A stretch of 64,000 nt of DNA from Patagioenas fasciata (lineage: Eukaryota; Chordata; Aves; Columbiformes; Columbidae). Of the stretch, positions 1-12,340 are shown one piece after another. The stretch lies in assembly GCF_037038585.1 (NCBI RefSeq), contig NC_092520.1, positions 17,429,001 through 17,493,000 of the forward strand, written 5' to 3'. The stretch's first letter is position 1. Every line of letters begins with the position of its first letter. The notes beneath the pieces were generated by a model. The model saw nothing but the letters and a program-made list of their open reading frames with translations. It was not told the origin of the DNA and searched no databases. A program made the position numbers and the translations under genes.

Positions 1-3000
1 TTATGGCCTAATGAAGTAGTACTTACACAGTACAGTAATTCCTGTAATTCTCACTTTGTGGTAGTGGGGACTAGCACTCTCTGAATTTTGCTGCTTGCCT
101 TTAGATTTGGATTAAGTTCTTCCAGTCTAGAGGGATCTGGTTTTGAACTGAAGCCTTAGTTTGCATCAAGTGTTACCTTTCAATGCAAGTAGCCTGCAAC
201 TGCCAAGAAATTTCCTGTTATCTATTCAAGTAATAATGTAAGGGTACTAATGTGGCATTAACAGTGCAAGTCTCCATTTAATTTGCTTGCTTTTTGCAGA
301 AAGACTTGTGCAGCTTTCACTGCGCAATCCATATAATGGACCTACAAAAAAGATGCAATTTGTAGAGTGTCCTGGTTCATATTCCTCGTGGTTTCTTAAA
401 ACAAAGTGTGCAGAATTAACAATGAGGTTCGCACACACACACAAAAACAAACAAACAAACAACAACAACAACAACAACAAAAAACCTGTAATCTTATCCC
501 ATCACATGATAAACTGACAAAATTGTTCTTGTTATATGTAAGAACATCCTGAGTCAAATCAGACCTTCACCTAGCCCAGGAACCTGAGTGATATTGGCTA
601 ATAATGAAAGTCTAGAGAAAAGACAGTAAGTATGGGGCAACCATAAGGAATACTTCTCCAAATAACCTCCAAGTCTGTGCCTTAGGGACTTTCAGAGTTG
701 GAGGTTCTGTTTTTAATAGGGCTTGATGGAATTTTCTTATCTGAATTTCTTCTATTGCTTTTTGAATCCATCAGTGCCTCTGGCATTGCTAGCACCATGT
801 GGCAGTAAGTTGGACAACTTAATTATGAGTACTACACAAAATTAACTTATGTTGTTTGCTTGAAACTTGTTACCCCATAATTTAATATTGTGTCTGTTAG
901 CTCCTGTGCTCTGAGAAAACAGTTGTTTCCTATTCTTCTTTCCAATGTCAGTCATGATTCCTCCTCTGTGGGCTTTCCAGAGCTATCTGAAGGGGCTGGC
1001 TCAAGACAGGACAAGTATTGGTTGACTTTTTCTGAAACTGAAGCATGGGCAAATAATGAGTAAGTGCTTATATTTTCATTCTAACTGTCATTTAAACAGC
1101 AATTAACTATCCTCATTCTACCCCTTTACTCCAAGCATAGACTCATAGAACTGCTGAGGGCTAAAAGATACTGTAAAAGAGTTGTTTTCTTATCTTGCAA
1201 TCCACTTATTTGGTCAAGCTCTCATAAGCTTAATATCTTTAGATCATCTCCAATAATTGTGACTGTATAACCAACAGCTGTATTTTTGGTATACAATTTC
1301 TTATTTCTTTCTTTTTCTGTTCTCAGTGGTATAAAAAGCATTGCATGTTTCATGCTAGTGCTTAGCAACTAACCTTCAAGACACTAAAATAAAATATATT
1401 TCCTACCCTTCCCCCACTCTTACCTGCTGCTCCCCACTATTAAAACAAAACCATTGATCCATTATCGATGTCTTCAACAGTGGCCAATTAAGTGACACTT
1501 CCCACAGTTTGGTATCAAACTATATGAAACAAAATACTTTGATTTCTGTTCTGACCTTTGTTGCATTCAGCAGCAATCTATTCTAGAAGTCTGAAAGCAA
1601 GTATAATAGCCATATTTTATCATGAGTATTTCTCATTCATAGCATGTTGGAAAATGGCCTACTATATTTCAACTTAGCAGAAAGAAAATACATAATGTCG
1701 GTTTTGGGGAGATTCAGAAACCTCTGCAATTTCAATTCTTAGAGTAAATATAGCATACACCATTTATAGGGTCATTTCTGAGGCACATGAATTCTGTGAG
1801 TGATATTATGATCTTAACTTTGCAGAAAGGGATTGCAGCTTTATCAGGTAGCAAAGAAACTATGAGGAAGCTTTAGTGTTTATTTTTTATTCTGTCTTTT
1901 ATTAGTTTAAAATGCTAGAAAGGCCCCCAGTCACCTCAATATAATTTAATAATTCAATAAAAACTTCATTCAGACCTGAAAAACAATACCATGATTCAAA
2001 GTTATGCATTCCCAAATTCAAAGAAATTAAAGCACTCCTTTGTTCTCCAGCAAATGTGTATGCACACACACACAAATACATACACACCAACTATTTGCAA
2101 ATGCCTACAGGAAACACATATGCTTGGTTGCACAACCTGAGGATACTCAGATGTTTCAGACAAGTGTTGATATAGTAAAATCCAAAGCCAGAGAGCCTTC
2201 TTTGAAGAGACTTACTCAGTACTTCTGTTTACAATAGGGCAACTCCAGCTGAAGCTGGTGATTTCCCCATTGATCTAAAGCAAGGTGATGCCTTAGAGTG
2301 AAGATGAGATATGTCTTCATCACTGAGAAAGGACAATGCTCAAAAGATCAGTCCCTGGGCTATGGCATGGAGAGATTCCAATGTTCAGTGATGCAAATCC
2401 TGCAATGCGGACACGTTTCACATTGATGCTGATACAAATCAACACAAAACTCTGTGCAATAGCTTCCCAGCTTGTATAAGAACCTTAGAAAAACAAACAA
2501 AACTATGACTTTTCTGCATGTACAGAATTCAGTAACTTTGAAATCTTTAAAAAAAAATCTTTATTTTTTACTTATTTTTACTGAAGGATAAGAGGGCTGT
2601 AAGATTACTGCCTCTATTTTTCTGACCAAGAAATTCTGTAAGGACAATGTACTGATACTCCAAAAGCAGCTTCTTGTTAGTCACCCTAGCCTAACCTGTT
2701 AAAAATTAGCAATAGTTACTTTGTTAGCATGAAGTTGTAAGCAGAGGGGAATGAAGACTGCTTGCTCTTTCCCACCCATTTAGCAGATCTAATTAATACT
2801 TAATACGAAAACAAACTATTCCAACTTTTATAATGCATAACTTGTTCAGCACATGTGCAGATTTCAGAATAAACTGTTTGCAAGCAATATTAAACTATCA
2901 ACAAATTCAAGTGCCTCATTTCCAGCTGGATGGAAAAAATATATCTTTTTCAATCAGAAATGATTTGGCAGCAGTTTGATTCCACATTTCTTTAACATAC

Positions 3001-4277
3001 TCTAATGTGCTATTTTTAAATGAATGATTAAAGAATATAAGGAAGTTAGAAAATACAAGAACATTATATTTTAAAAAGAAAGAGATGCATATTTACCTCT
3101 ATACAATATGCTTATTGGCAAAGGAATTGTATACATATTCTCTTAAGCACATTCATTACTATATGCTTAGTCCATTTGGCTACCATGAAACTACTTAATA
3201 GGTGTGAAACCAGGCACATGTTTAAGTGCTTTGCTGAACCAAAGCCTAGAAAAATGACCAGACAATTAGAGATTTAAAACACATTTTAATTAAAGGATAT
3301 ATCTAATATTTTAAAAACTATTTAGACACGTCCTCCAAATCTGAATAGCTAACAGATCACAAACTTTAATTAAAAAAAACACTCTTTTATAATTTCATCC
3401 TATTTCTGCTAACCTCACACAGGCCAAAGTTTCAATGTAGAAATAAGATATCTCTGTGAATATGAATAAGCTCAAGTTTGTTTCTATGTTTTTCTGTTCC
3501 AAGAGATGAACTGATTTGTGGTTTTAGTATGTTGCACAAATGACTCACTCAGAGAGCATCTGTACTAAGTACTGAGTGGGCCAACATTTTATACCAAGTA
3601 ATATGACACATTTTGCTCTTTTTTGTTTGCCAATTATGACCATAACTTATTTTTCAAGGGTTATTCTCTACCCTGAAGTTGGAAGTTGTCCTTGGGCTGT
3701 GGACCAGCTTTGACCCAGCTCCCACTGGGGCAGAAACTAATGGCTCTCTCCCAAGAAAAGAGGAAAAACAGGACTGAGAGTGGGAGCTCTTGTGAAGTCC
3801 AATGTATGTTTGCATCAGCCCAACCACTAGTGAATACTTCTGCCAGAATAATCTGCCTGCCTTTTTTCTCTGAAGAAGCTGCTTGACAAAGCAGAGCTAA
3901 CGATATTGGAAAGCCACAGAATGGTTCTATAATCTGCAGTCCCATACATACTTACAGAAACAATCAAACTTCTGCAGTCTTCAGATCTGTCAGTGTTTTG
4001 TTGCATATGTCTGACAGTGAGCATCATCACATTGAAAAAATATACTCCGTTTGAATGCAGTTGTTGTACTAACACTCCATGCTAAGAATATTCTCGGTTT
4101 GCTTTCATCAATGTTCAACAATCTTTGCCAAAAATCTGTTTCTTCCAATAATTATAAATTAAATAATTCAGATTACTATTCACAGAAACACAGTCCTACT
4201 AATTGCAAAGAGCAGACTCCATTGTAAAAGTTAGTTTTTCACATAGAAATAGTATTGTTGGAACAATAATATTGCTC
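1..4277. other. AT-rich non-genic DNA
   Basis: No coding region or transposon is recognisable here. Open frames are short and lack domain features. The stretch contains a CA/CAAA/CAA microsatellite near 427-482, a short CA run at about 2063-2073 and scattered A or T runs. It is either intergenic or deep intronic DNA. Confidence 0.6.
427..482. repeat. compound microsatellite (CA)n-(CAAA)n-(CAA)n
   Basis: A CA run passes into CAAA units and then into CAA units within about 55 bp. It is a compound simple repeat and accounts for the Asn-rich or Leu-rich reading frames over this spot. Confidence 0.9.
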
Positions 4278-6016
4278 AACAGTAAAAGCAAAGCTAGGGA
4301 AAAATGTAGGTCTGTTGCTGAATGAGGAGGGTTACCTGGTGACAGATGATACAGAGAAAGCAGTTCTAGTGAATGCCACCCTTGCTTCTGTCTTTATCGC
4401 TAAGACTGACCATCAGGTATCCCAGTCCCTGGAGGTAAGAGTGAAAGTCTGGAGAAAGGAAGACTTTCCCTTGCTTGAGGAGGACCAGATTAGAAATCCT
4501 TTAGGCAAACTGGACATCCACAAATCAATGATCCCCAATGGGATGCACTCATGAGTGCTGAGAAAGCAGGTAGATGTTATTGCTAAGCTGTTCACCATCA
4601 TCTTTGAAAGGTCGTGGAGAAAAGGAGAGGTGACTGAGGACTAGAAAAAAAGCTGACATCACTCCAGTCTTCAAAAAGGGCAAGAAGGATGACTCAAGAA
4701 ACTACAGGCAAGTCAGTCTCACCTCCAACCCTGGAAAGGTGATGGAATGACTCATTCTGGAAGTCATCTCCAAGCACGTAGAGGAAAAGAAGGTTATCAG
4801 GAGTAGTCAGCATAGGTTCACCAAGGAGAGACCATGTTTGACCAACCTGATAGCCTTCTATGAAAGTATGACTGGATGAGTAGACAAGGGAAGAGCAGTG
4901 GATGTTATGCACCTGGACTTCAGCAAGGCTTTGGACACCATCTCTCACAACATCCTCATAGGTAAGCTCAGAAAGTGCCAATTGAACAAGTGCACAATGA
5001 GATAGATAATGAACTGGTGGGATGGCAGAGCTCAGAGGATTGTGATCAATGGTTCAGAGTCTGGTTGGAGGCCTGTTGTTACTGGGACTCCCCAGGGGTC
5101 AGTACTGGGTCAAGTTTTGTTCAACCTGTTCATCAGTGACCTGAATGAAGAGACTGAGTGCACCCTCAGTAAGTTTGCTGATGATACCAAGCTGGGAGGA
5201 AGGAGTGACACACCAGAAGGCTATGCTGCCATTCAGCAAGACCTGGACAGGGAGGAGGACTGGGCAGAGAAGAAAGTGATGAAGTTCAACAAGGGCAAGT
5301 GTAGGGTCCTTCACCTGAGGAGGAATAAACCCAGGCATCGGTATGGGTTAGGGGTGGGCCTCATGGAGAGCAGCATTGCGCGGAAGGGGCTGGGAGTTCT
5401 GGTCAACAACAGGTTGACCATGAGTCAGCAGTGGTCAAGAAAGCCAACGGTATCCTGGGATGCATTAAGTGTGACCAGCAGGCTGAGAGAGGTTCTCCTC
5501 CCCCTCTACTCTGCCCTAGTGAGTCCACATCTGGAGTACTGCGTCTGGTTCTGGGCTCCCAAGTTCAAGAAGGACAAGGAATTACTGAAGGGGGTCCAGC
5601 GGTGGGCTACAAAGATCATTAGGGATGTAGAGCATCTTTCTTTTGAGGAGAGACTGAGAGAGCTTGGTCTATTCAGCCTGAAGAAGGCTGAGAGGGCATC
5701 TCATCAATGTTTATAAACATCTCAAGGGTGGATGCCAAGAGGATGGGACCAGACTCTTTTCAGTACTGCCTAGCAATAGGATGATGGGCAATAGACACAG
5801 AATGAAGCACAGGAGGTTCCATCTAAACACGAGAAGAAACCTCAATGGTGCCAGAGCACTGGAACAGGCTGCCCAGAGAGGTTGTGGAGTCTCCTTCTCT
5901 GAAGATATTCAAGACCCACCTGGACACATTCCTGTGTAGGTAAACCTGCTTTAGCAGGTGGGTTGGACTAGATGATCTCCAGAGGTCCCTTCCAACGCAA
6001 ACCATTCTGTGACTCT
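4278..6016 (+). mobile_element. CR1 non-LTR retrotransposon, 5'-truncated
   Basis: About 1.74 kb of a CR1 (chicken repeat 1) LINE in plus orientation. Broken frames cover the segment upstream of the reverse transcriptase, the RT itself and the C-terminal tail. In frame with decay, RT motif A is legible near 4910-4935 (LDFSKA), motif B as TPQGSVLG and the catalytic motif as FADD at 5174-5185. It ends near 6016 with the CR1 3' tail (ggttggactagatgatctcc, then cttccaac, then an ATTCTGTG-like end). Several in-frame stops, for example around 4642 and 4748, make it dead. It aligns by eye with the 23590-26032 copy in the same orientation, apparently the same subfamily. 5' truncation is usual for CR1 because of incomplete target-primed reverse transcription. 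Confidence 0.95.
5009..5716 (+). pseudogene. CR1 ORF2 reverse transcriptase fragment (235 codons)
   Basis: The longest open frame in the window, lying inside the CR1 copy. It begins in the RT palm: TPQGSVLG lies at residues 27-34 and the catalytic FADD at residues 56-59. The conserved CR1 segments LPLYSALVSPHLEYCV and [12 protein letters not shown] follow. The normal ORF2 product is an endonuclease-RT of roughly 900-1000 residues. Here the endonuclease and RT N-terminus are missing or broken upstream, and the frame is lost at 5716 before the usual C-terminal tail, which continues in another frame to about 5940. The initiating Met is simply an internal codon. It is a retrotransposon relic, not a host gene. 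Confidence 0.9.
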
Positions 6017-7587
6017 GAACAGTTGGACTAAATATACCTTCCTGCAAATGTAACTGTTTAAAATGGTTTTGTTCATAAATAGTTTTTCAAGGAGTTATTA
6101 TTCAGTATGAATATGCAAAATTAGAATAAGGGCTTAGGTGGAATTCAGTGCAAAATTAAACAACAAAGTCTGTTGTAAATACTGGACACTAAACTGAAGG
6201 TGTAGAGAAACATTCATTTTTCTGAAGTTTTGCTGGCTAGACCTTCCTAAATTTAGTTTAGTTTGAACTGGATCTGCACAACTGTTGTGCCTGGCTGGTA
6301 TCTCCTGATTCCAGTATACTTTTAATGAGTGCTAAAGTCCATATCTTGTTAGTTGAGCAAGAAAAATTTGGAAACTCTTATTTCAAAATATTGTACTAAG
6401 TACCATGCCAGGGCTTCTAGTACGAAATCTAGGAAGCAAAAGGAATAACAAACCTCACAATGTCCATTTTAACCAATCTTCTTATTAATTCAGTCCAGTA
6501 AATCAAACAAGAACTTTAAAATTTTTTAAAGTGTCAGTTATAAAAACAGAATGCTAAAAGAAAACAAATGTTTGGCAGCACTGTAGAGATCTCTGACAAT
6601 TTTTCATCACACTTGTTTGAAATGAGATAAATTAAGCTGTTACCATGACAAAACCCAGGCGGTTTGGAAAGTCTATGTGAGACGATTAGAAATGTGGAAG
6701 ATTTATGAAGAAATAAGTCCTCTAAGTACAGGTATAACACATTGGAGACTGCCTATATGACCAGGGGTTTAATCATATAAAATTCTTGCTTGGGTCCTTC
6801 CAGTAATACAGCAGTAGTATTTCCCTGTCTAATCATAACTCACATAAAAATCAATTTTGACAAATCCATTGTGCTTTTATTCCTTCTAGTTCATAAAACA
6901 TAATTTAAAATTATAACTACTAAATGGAGGTTTATAAGCACAGAAGCTGTGAAAGACGTTCAAATACATGTTATGTTTAGCATAATAGCTCTGACCAGTT
7001 GTCAGCATTTCAGTTTTCTTTATCCTTTTTGCTTTCTTAATGTTCTAAATTATTTAGTAAAGCTGTTTATCGTGATTGATTTTATAGCACTCAAACATGA
7101 ATCAATAGGTTGCTCCATATCTTAAATTTGTAAACTGGCTTTAAAAATGTCATAATACCTTGTGTAAACTAGTCAACGAGCTGCTGCATGTTATTTTAAG
7201 AGATCCATTTCAGAGTAACTTAGAGCTTCAATGATAAACTGACAGATCACATAATGTACTCTGGAAAGCAAATCCCGGCCTTGAGATCTATAGATTTTAG
7301 TGAACAGGACAGTACTTTGTATGCTTCATAGTCAATACACTACTCTTGGGCATTACCAGTTATAATTCAACAGTGTATAATTAGTAATATGAAAAGATAT
7401 GCAAATTGGATAACTAATTTCCAAGAAATAAACATCTTCGGGTTGTGGATTGTTGTAAATGCAAATCAAACTACTGTATGTAGTGAAACAACAACAAACC
7501 TTGTTTTTTTGTGTTGAGGAGAGGTGAAGGACTAGGAATTTGCCTCATTAATGCTACCAAGGCACTGGCTCCAGCTACCTTGGAAAT
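6017..7587. other. AT-rich non-genic DNA
   Basis: No gene or transposon is recognised between the CR1 tail and the next CR1 scrap. The sequence is AT-rich and single-copy in appearance. Confidence 0.55.
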
Positions 7588-7680
7588 AGTTCTATCTACA
7601 ACTACCTGAAAGGAGGTTGTAACATTGCAGGTGTTGGTCTCTTCTCCCCAGTTAGAAGTGATAGGACAAGAGGAAAAAGG
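7588..7680 (+). mobile_element. CR1 fragment (internal, C-terminal ORF2 region)
   Basis: About 90 bp match the CR1 segment reading 'ctacaactacctgaaaggag ... ggtgttggtctcttctcccc ... agtgataggacaagagg', which is also present at 49892-49972. Both ends are cut off. It is too short and diverged to assign a subfamily. Confidence 0.8.
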
Positions 7681-7903
7681 AGTTCACATCCAAGTCTATT
7701 GCTGTTCGCTTTGGACCTCATTGTTCACAGCTTCACATGTCCTAGATAGGTCCATTCAGCTCCTATTAATTGGCTTGTCCCTGCAACTAGTGTTGTCATA
7801 AACCATCAGGATGAAACACTCACCAGCAACACTTCAAAATACTGTGTTAAGGGTTTGGTGTATTATTGATTCACAGATAAATCTGGTAAACAATTCTTTT
7901 TCT

Positions 7904-8037
7904 CCCCTTCCCTTCCCTTCCCTTCCCTTCCCTTCCCTTCCCTTCCCTTCCCTTCCCTTCCCTTCCCTTCCCTTCCCTTCCCTTCCCTTCCCTTCCCTTC
8001 CCTTCCCTTCCCTTCCCTTCCCTTCCCTTCCCTTCCC
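7904..8037. repeat. (CCCTT)n pentanucleotide array, about 26 units
   Basis: Nearly uninterrupted CCCTT units run for about 133 bp; the other strand is (AAGGG)n. With the hexamer array beginning at 8051 it forms one continuous pyrimidine strand. Long reading frames over it, such as Pro-Phe-Pro-Ser-Leu or Glu-Gly-Lys-Gly-Arg repeats, are products of the repeat and not genes. Confidence 0.97.
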
Positions 8038-8050
8038 TCCTCTCCTTTCC

Positions 8051-8176
8051 TCTCCCTCTCCCTCTCCCTCTCCCTCTCCCTCTCCCTCTCCCTCTCCCTC
8101 TCCCTCTCCCTCTCCCTCTCCCTCTCCCTCTCCCTCTCCCTCTCCCTCTCCCTCTCCCTCTCCCTCTCCCTCTCCT
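8051..8176. repeat. (CTCCCT)n hexanucleotide array, about 20 units
   Basis: Regular CTCCCT units run for about 125 bp, separated from the upstream CCCTT array by a short pyrimidine bridge (8038-8050). The combined tract is homopurine-homopyrimidine. Ser-Pro and Gly-Glu or Gly-Arg frames here are repeat artefacts. Confidence 0.97.
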
Positions 8177-8182
8177 CTTTCC

Positions 8183-9820
8183 TTGAGGGGAAAATGCAGT
8201 TTCTGTAAACAATTTTCCAATAAAATTTCCTCACAGGAAAATCAACTTCTTAATGTTTTAGGTCAGGGTGACTATAACAAGAAAACTCTTGGGTTTTGAA
8301 ATAAATAGCAATATTTTATCTTGCAGTCCTCATTAACTTCTGTCTGTACTTTGCTGCTGTAGGACCTCATGGGGTTAGAATCCAAGTGCATCCCTTCCTC
8401 ATTCTCTCAAACAGAAACAGGTCTGTGAATTGATTACATGACATAACACTGCCTTTTTGTGTTTGAAATTGTGACACATGATGAAAATCATATGATTACC
8501 TCTTGAAAACACACACTATGCAACAAAAGTTTAGCCAGTAAAAAGCATGTGTCATCAGAATTATATACGCATATCTGGGAGGCTTTATTAATCCTAGCCC
8601 AATATTGTCTGGTTTTGGAAATATTCAAATATTTTATTATAATCACAAATATCAAAGTCTGACCCTTTTTCTGAATTTTCTGTTTTATGATGATGTAAAA
8701 AGTGCAAAAGACTTTTGTAAAAAAAAAAAAAAAAAATCTATTCAAACTTGCTATGCCAAACAGAAAGAAAACAAATGTGAAAGGATTAGCAATTTCCATA
8801 GGACAGATATTTTAACATTTAACCACTCTTCTCAGATACAAAAAATTACTTATAACACTACCTATAAAACTTCCAGATTTTTTTTGTCTCCACAATTACT
8901 ATTTAGCTCAGGAGGTCTGGGAAGTTCCGTGTTAGAGGTAGAAGAACTCCAGATTAGAAGAAGGTTAGATACTTTTCATTTTCATAAATGCAATTACTAA
9001 ATTAGAAAACATTTTAAAACATACACATTATGACTTTTATATTGTGTATATATGTGTATCTATATATATACAAATGTTTCTACATCTAAACATTGGCATG
9101 GGAAATGATACTAGAAGCAAGTCTATTATGAGGTGAGATGCAAGATAAAATAGTTGCTCTCTTTTGGAATTTGATAGCTCATTTGTGACTGTGTTAGATC
9201 ATTTGTAAAAATCACAGAAGATATCAAGTCTGATTACATATCTTAAACTGCCCTAATACTGAATATTTCCATATGTTGATTCAGGAAATGCAAACTGATT
9301 TCATAACACAAGCAAAAGACATAATTCTTAAGCTATTTGGAAAGTACTTGGCAGCATGATATGATCTGTGTTTTCAAGGACAGATTTTAAATTACACTTT
9401 CAAAAGGCAGAGGCATAAATCAATGGCAAAATGATATTGTAAACCGAATTCAACAAGTTTTGTGTCTCCTTTTCTTCTTATTTTATAAGCCTCTGATGTA
9501 TCAAATGGAGATGTTGATTTTAGTGAAGTTTTCTAGAGCATAACTAAAGCAAGACAATAGAAAGAATAATAGTACACCTGGCTGACTTTCTATTAACACC
9601 TTGATGAAACTATAAACTATCAGAAATGTATATTCATTAAACTATGTCACTTAATGCAAATATAGTTTTATTCTTATCAAACTATTCTTTAATAATTCAA
9701 ATTCATTGCTAATGAGCTAGTAACGAAGCATTACATGTTTACAACATGTCACTGTTTCACTAACATCGAAAAGGTTGATGCATCCCAGTGAGTTCTGATT
9801 TTTGCTTGCAAGTACCACAG
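8183..9820. other. AT-rich non-genic DNA
   Basis: No gene is seen. A run of about 18 A lies near 8720-8737 and a TA-rich patch near 9043-9071. Open frames of about 100-131 codons over 8488-9000 are low-complexity AT-rich sequence with no domain signature. Confidence 0.55.
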
Positions 9821-9846
9821 CTTCTGCCTGTATGTACAGGCAGAAG
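9821..9846. repeat. near-perfect 26-bp palindrome
   Basis: Arms CTTCTGCCTGTA (9821-9832) and TACAGGCAGAAG (9835-9846) are perfect reverse complements around a 2-nt centre (TG). It can form a cruciform in DNA or a tight hairpin in RNA. The loop is too short for a conventional miRNA precursor. Confidence 0.9.
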
Positions 9847-9961
9847 TTATTCCTTGTGAAATAATCTGAAGGTCTGAAATGTCCCCACTGAAGAGGACAA
9901 AGAGAAAGTTTTGTTAGTGAATGGACTTACACAGAATCAAAATCCTTTTATTTAAACTATC

Positions 9962-10084
9962 TTCTCCTCTCCTCTCCTCTCCTCTCCTCTCCTCTCCTCT
10001 CCTCTCCTCTCCTCTCCTCTCCTCTCCTCTCCTCTCCTCTCCTCTCCTCTCCTCTCCTCTCCTCTCCTCTCCTCTCTCCTCTCC
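9962..10084. repeat. (CCTCT)n pentanucleotide array, about 24 units
   Basis: About 120 bp of uninterrupted CCTCT units, with (AGAGG)n on the other strand, ending in a slightly irregular ctctctcctctcc. This is the second long polypyrimidine array within 2 kb. Ser-Pro-Leu-Leu and Arg-Gly-Glu-Glu frames here are artefacts. Confidence 0.97.
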
Positions 10085-11474
10085 ATGGTATCATCCCATC
10101 TATGGAAAAATTTAGCCAGAGTATGACTATAGCCAGGCATACAACTATAGCTAATTCATATAATTCATATTCTATTTTCATTTCGCTTCTGGAAAATTAC
10201 CAATGTCCCTTTTTATTTAATTTATACTTTGTTTCTTAATCTCACAATGTTAGGGAACTGTTTCTGGTATCGCAGCAGAAATTCAACTTGGCAGGTAGCA
10301 CTGTTAAAAGATTACATTAAAGTGGCAGCCACTTGGCCAAAATCAAAATGTTTTAAACTGATATATGGTCTTGCTATTATAAACTATCACCTAGCCCTGA
10401 GTTTGAGTAAAAATACAGAAGATGGATATTTAAGTATGGGCTACCTTTTTTGTTCCCACAGTTTACAAGTGCAAATTATGAACACATTTTTACATCCACA
10501 ATAATTGCTTGTGCAATTTGTCTTATTTGGATATGCAGCTTCCTGATTACACCTCAGAGATAAATAAGTCTTCCTCAAAACCACATTGACACTGATGTAA
10601 TACTAAAAAAATTGACCAATGAATCAGTGAATCCATAACTCAGCGTAACTCTACAGAAATTGTCTCCACAAATACATTACTGCAGATATAAAAAGAAAAC
10701 CTAAATAAGGTCATCCTGGATGATGAGTTTCTGTCGCATGTACAAATCTTTTGGACTTTGCCTTCTCAAGTCTTTATCTTGCCATTTCTAATGACCAAAA
10801 TATTAACATATATCCAACACCTCTATTTTGTATTTGTTTTTAACTAAAAAATTTCTGATGTCTTTCTAAATGACATATGCATCCTCCACCTGGTTTGGAA
10901 ACATTTGGATAACAAACACCTAGCAAATTACTTTAGCAATTAGATCCACCAATTCAACGGTAATAGAATCACACAAAAGGTGTTTCAGCTCTTGAAAATA
11001 TCTCTTTATCAAAATAATTTTCACTCATGTCATCTTATGCATATAGATAAGGAATTAAACAATTTCAAAATTTAGTTCATAGCAATTGTAGAAGCATCAT
11101 AAGAATTCTAGAAGCACTACCATGGCTTGTAGACTTTAATTATATCCTCTGGGTGAGACGAGAATGCATAATCTGTAATTTCAGAAAAAAAATATTATAA
11201 AATAATCATCAACTATTAGTATTTTCTCTTCTTTCTTTAATAACTCTCATTTTACGATACAGTCATTTTACTCTTGATAAAAATTTTCTTAGTGAACAGT
11301 TAGCTCAGTATCAAGACCTGATGCTTAGTATAGAAAGCAGAAATTATTACATAATTTTGTCTTGGGAATTTGTGAAAAGTTTCAAATCGGGGGATCTTGA
11401 TGCTCACACCAGTCTTATCTTCAATGAAAATAGTGAGTAGGTACCAACAGAAAGCACTACAGTTTGATTCTGAT
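10085..11474. other. AT-rich non-genic DNA
   Basis: No gene or recognisable transposon is seen. Frames of up to about 91 codons, as at 10229-10504, show no domain signature. Confidence 0.55.
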
Positions 11475-12340
11475 TTCACAGAATCACAGAATGTTAGGGA
11501 TTGAAAGGGACCTCGAAAGATCATCTAGTCCAATCCCCCTACCAGACCAGGAACACCTAGATGATGTTACAAATGAAGATGCCCAGGCAGGTTTTGAATG
11601 TCTCCGAAGAAGGAGACTCCACAACCTCCCCAGGCAGCCTGTTCCAGTGTTCTGTTACCCTCACTGAGAAGAAGTTTCTTCTCAATTTTAAGTGGAATCT
11701 CTTGTATTCCAGTTTGAATCCATTGCCCCTTGTCCTATCATTGGTTGTCACCAAGAAGAGACTGGTTCCATCCTCGTGACACTCACCCTTTATATATTTA
11801 TAAACATGGATGAGGTTGCCCCTCAGTCTCCTCTTCTCCATACTAAAGAGACCCAGCTCCCTCAGCCTTTCCTCATAAGGGAGATACTCCACTCCCTTAA
11901 TCATCTTTGTTGTCTTATGCTGGACTCTCTCCAGCAGTTCCCTGTCCTTCTTGAACTGAGCGGCCCAGAACTGGACACAATATTCCAGATGTGGTCTCAC
12001 CAGAGCAGAGTAGAGGGGGGGGACAACCTTTCTCCACCTACTAACCACAACCGTTCTAATACACCCTAGGATGCCATTGGCCTTCCTGGCCACAAGAGCA
12101 CAGTGCTGGCTCACATTCATCCTGCTGTCCATCAGGACTCCCAGGTCCCTTTCCCCTACACCGCTCTCTATCAGGTCCTTCCCCAACTTATACTGGAACC
12201 TGGGGTTGTTCCTACCCAGATGTAAGACTCTACACTTGCTCTTGTTATATTTCATTAAATTTTTCCCCGCCCAACTCTCCAGCCTGTCCAGGTCTCGTTG
12301 GATGGGACCTCTGCAGTTTTACACCAGGGTGAGTCCACTG
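11475..12340 (-). mobile_element. CR1 retrotransposon 3' region
   Basis: About 865 bp of CR1 in minus orientation. The element's 3' end is at the low coordinate: ttcacagaatcacagaatg, the complement of the ATTCTGTG tail, followed by the complement of the CR1 signature at 11500-11545. A nearly full C-terminal ORF2 frame lies inside. It is the same subfamily by eye as the plus-strand copy at 28758-29452, giving an inverted pair about 16-17 kb apart. Confidence 0.95.
11557..12255 (-). pseudogene. CR1 ORF2 C-terminal fragment (232 codons)
   Basis: An uninterrupted frame covers the region after the RT catalytic motif through the C-terminus of CR1 ORF2. Visible conserved segments are [12 protein letters not shown] near the start, [50 protein letters not shown] and [14 protein letters not shown] close to the end. 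It lacks the endonuclease and RT palm because the element is 5'-truncated. The long open frame suggests a relatively young insertion, but it cannot encode an active enzyme. Confidence 0.9.

Noticed and set aside
287-517. Open frame preceded by an acceptor-like cttgctttttgcag
   Set aside because: It runs into the CA/CAAA/CAA microsatellite, has no donor site and matches no family I know.
7811-8299. Long open frames on both strands (up to 162 codons) rich in Pro-Ser, Gly-Glu or Arg-Glu
   Set aside because: They are translations of the CCCTT and CTCCCT arrays; every frame is open because the units carry no stop codons.
9921-10181. Ser-Pro-Leu-Leu and Arg-Gly-Glu-Glu frames
   Set aside because: They are products of the (CCTCT)n array.
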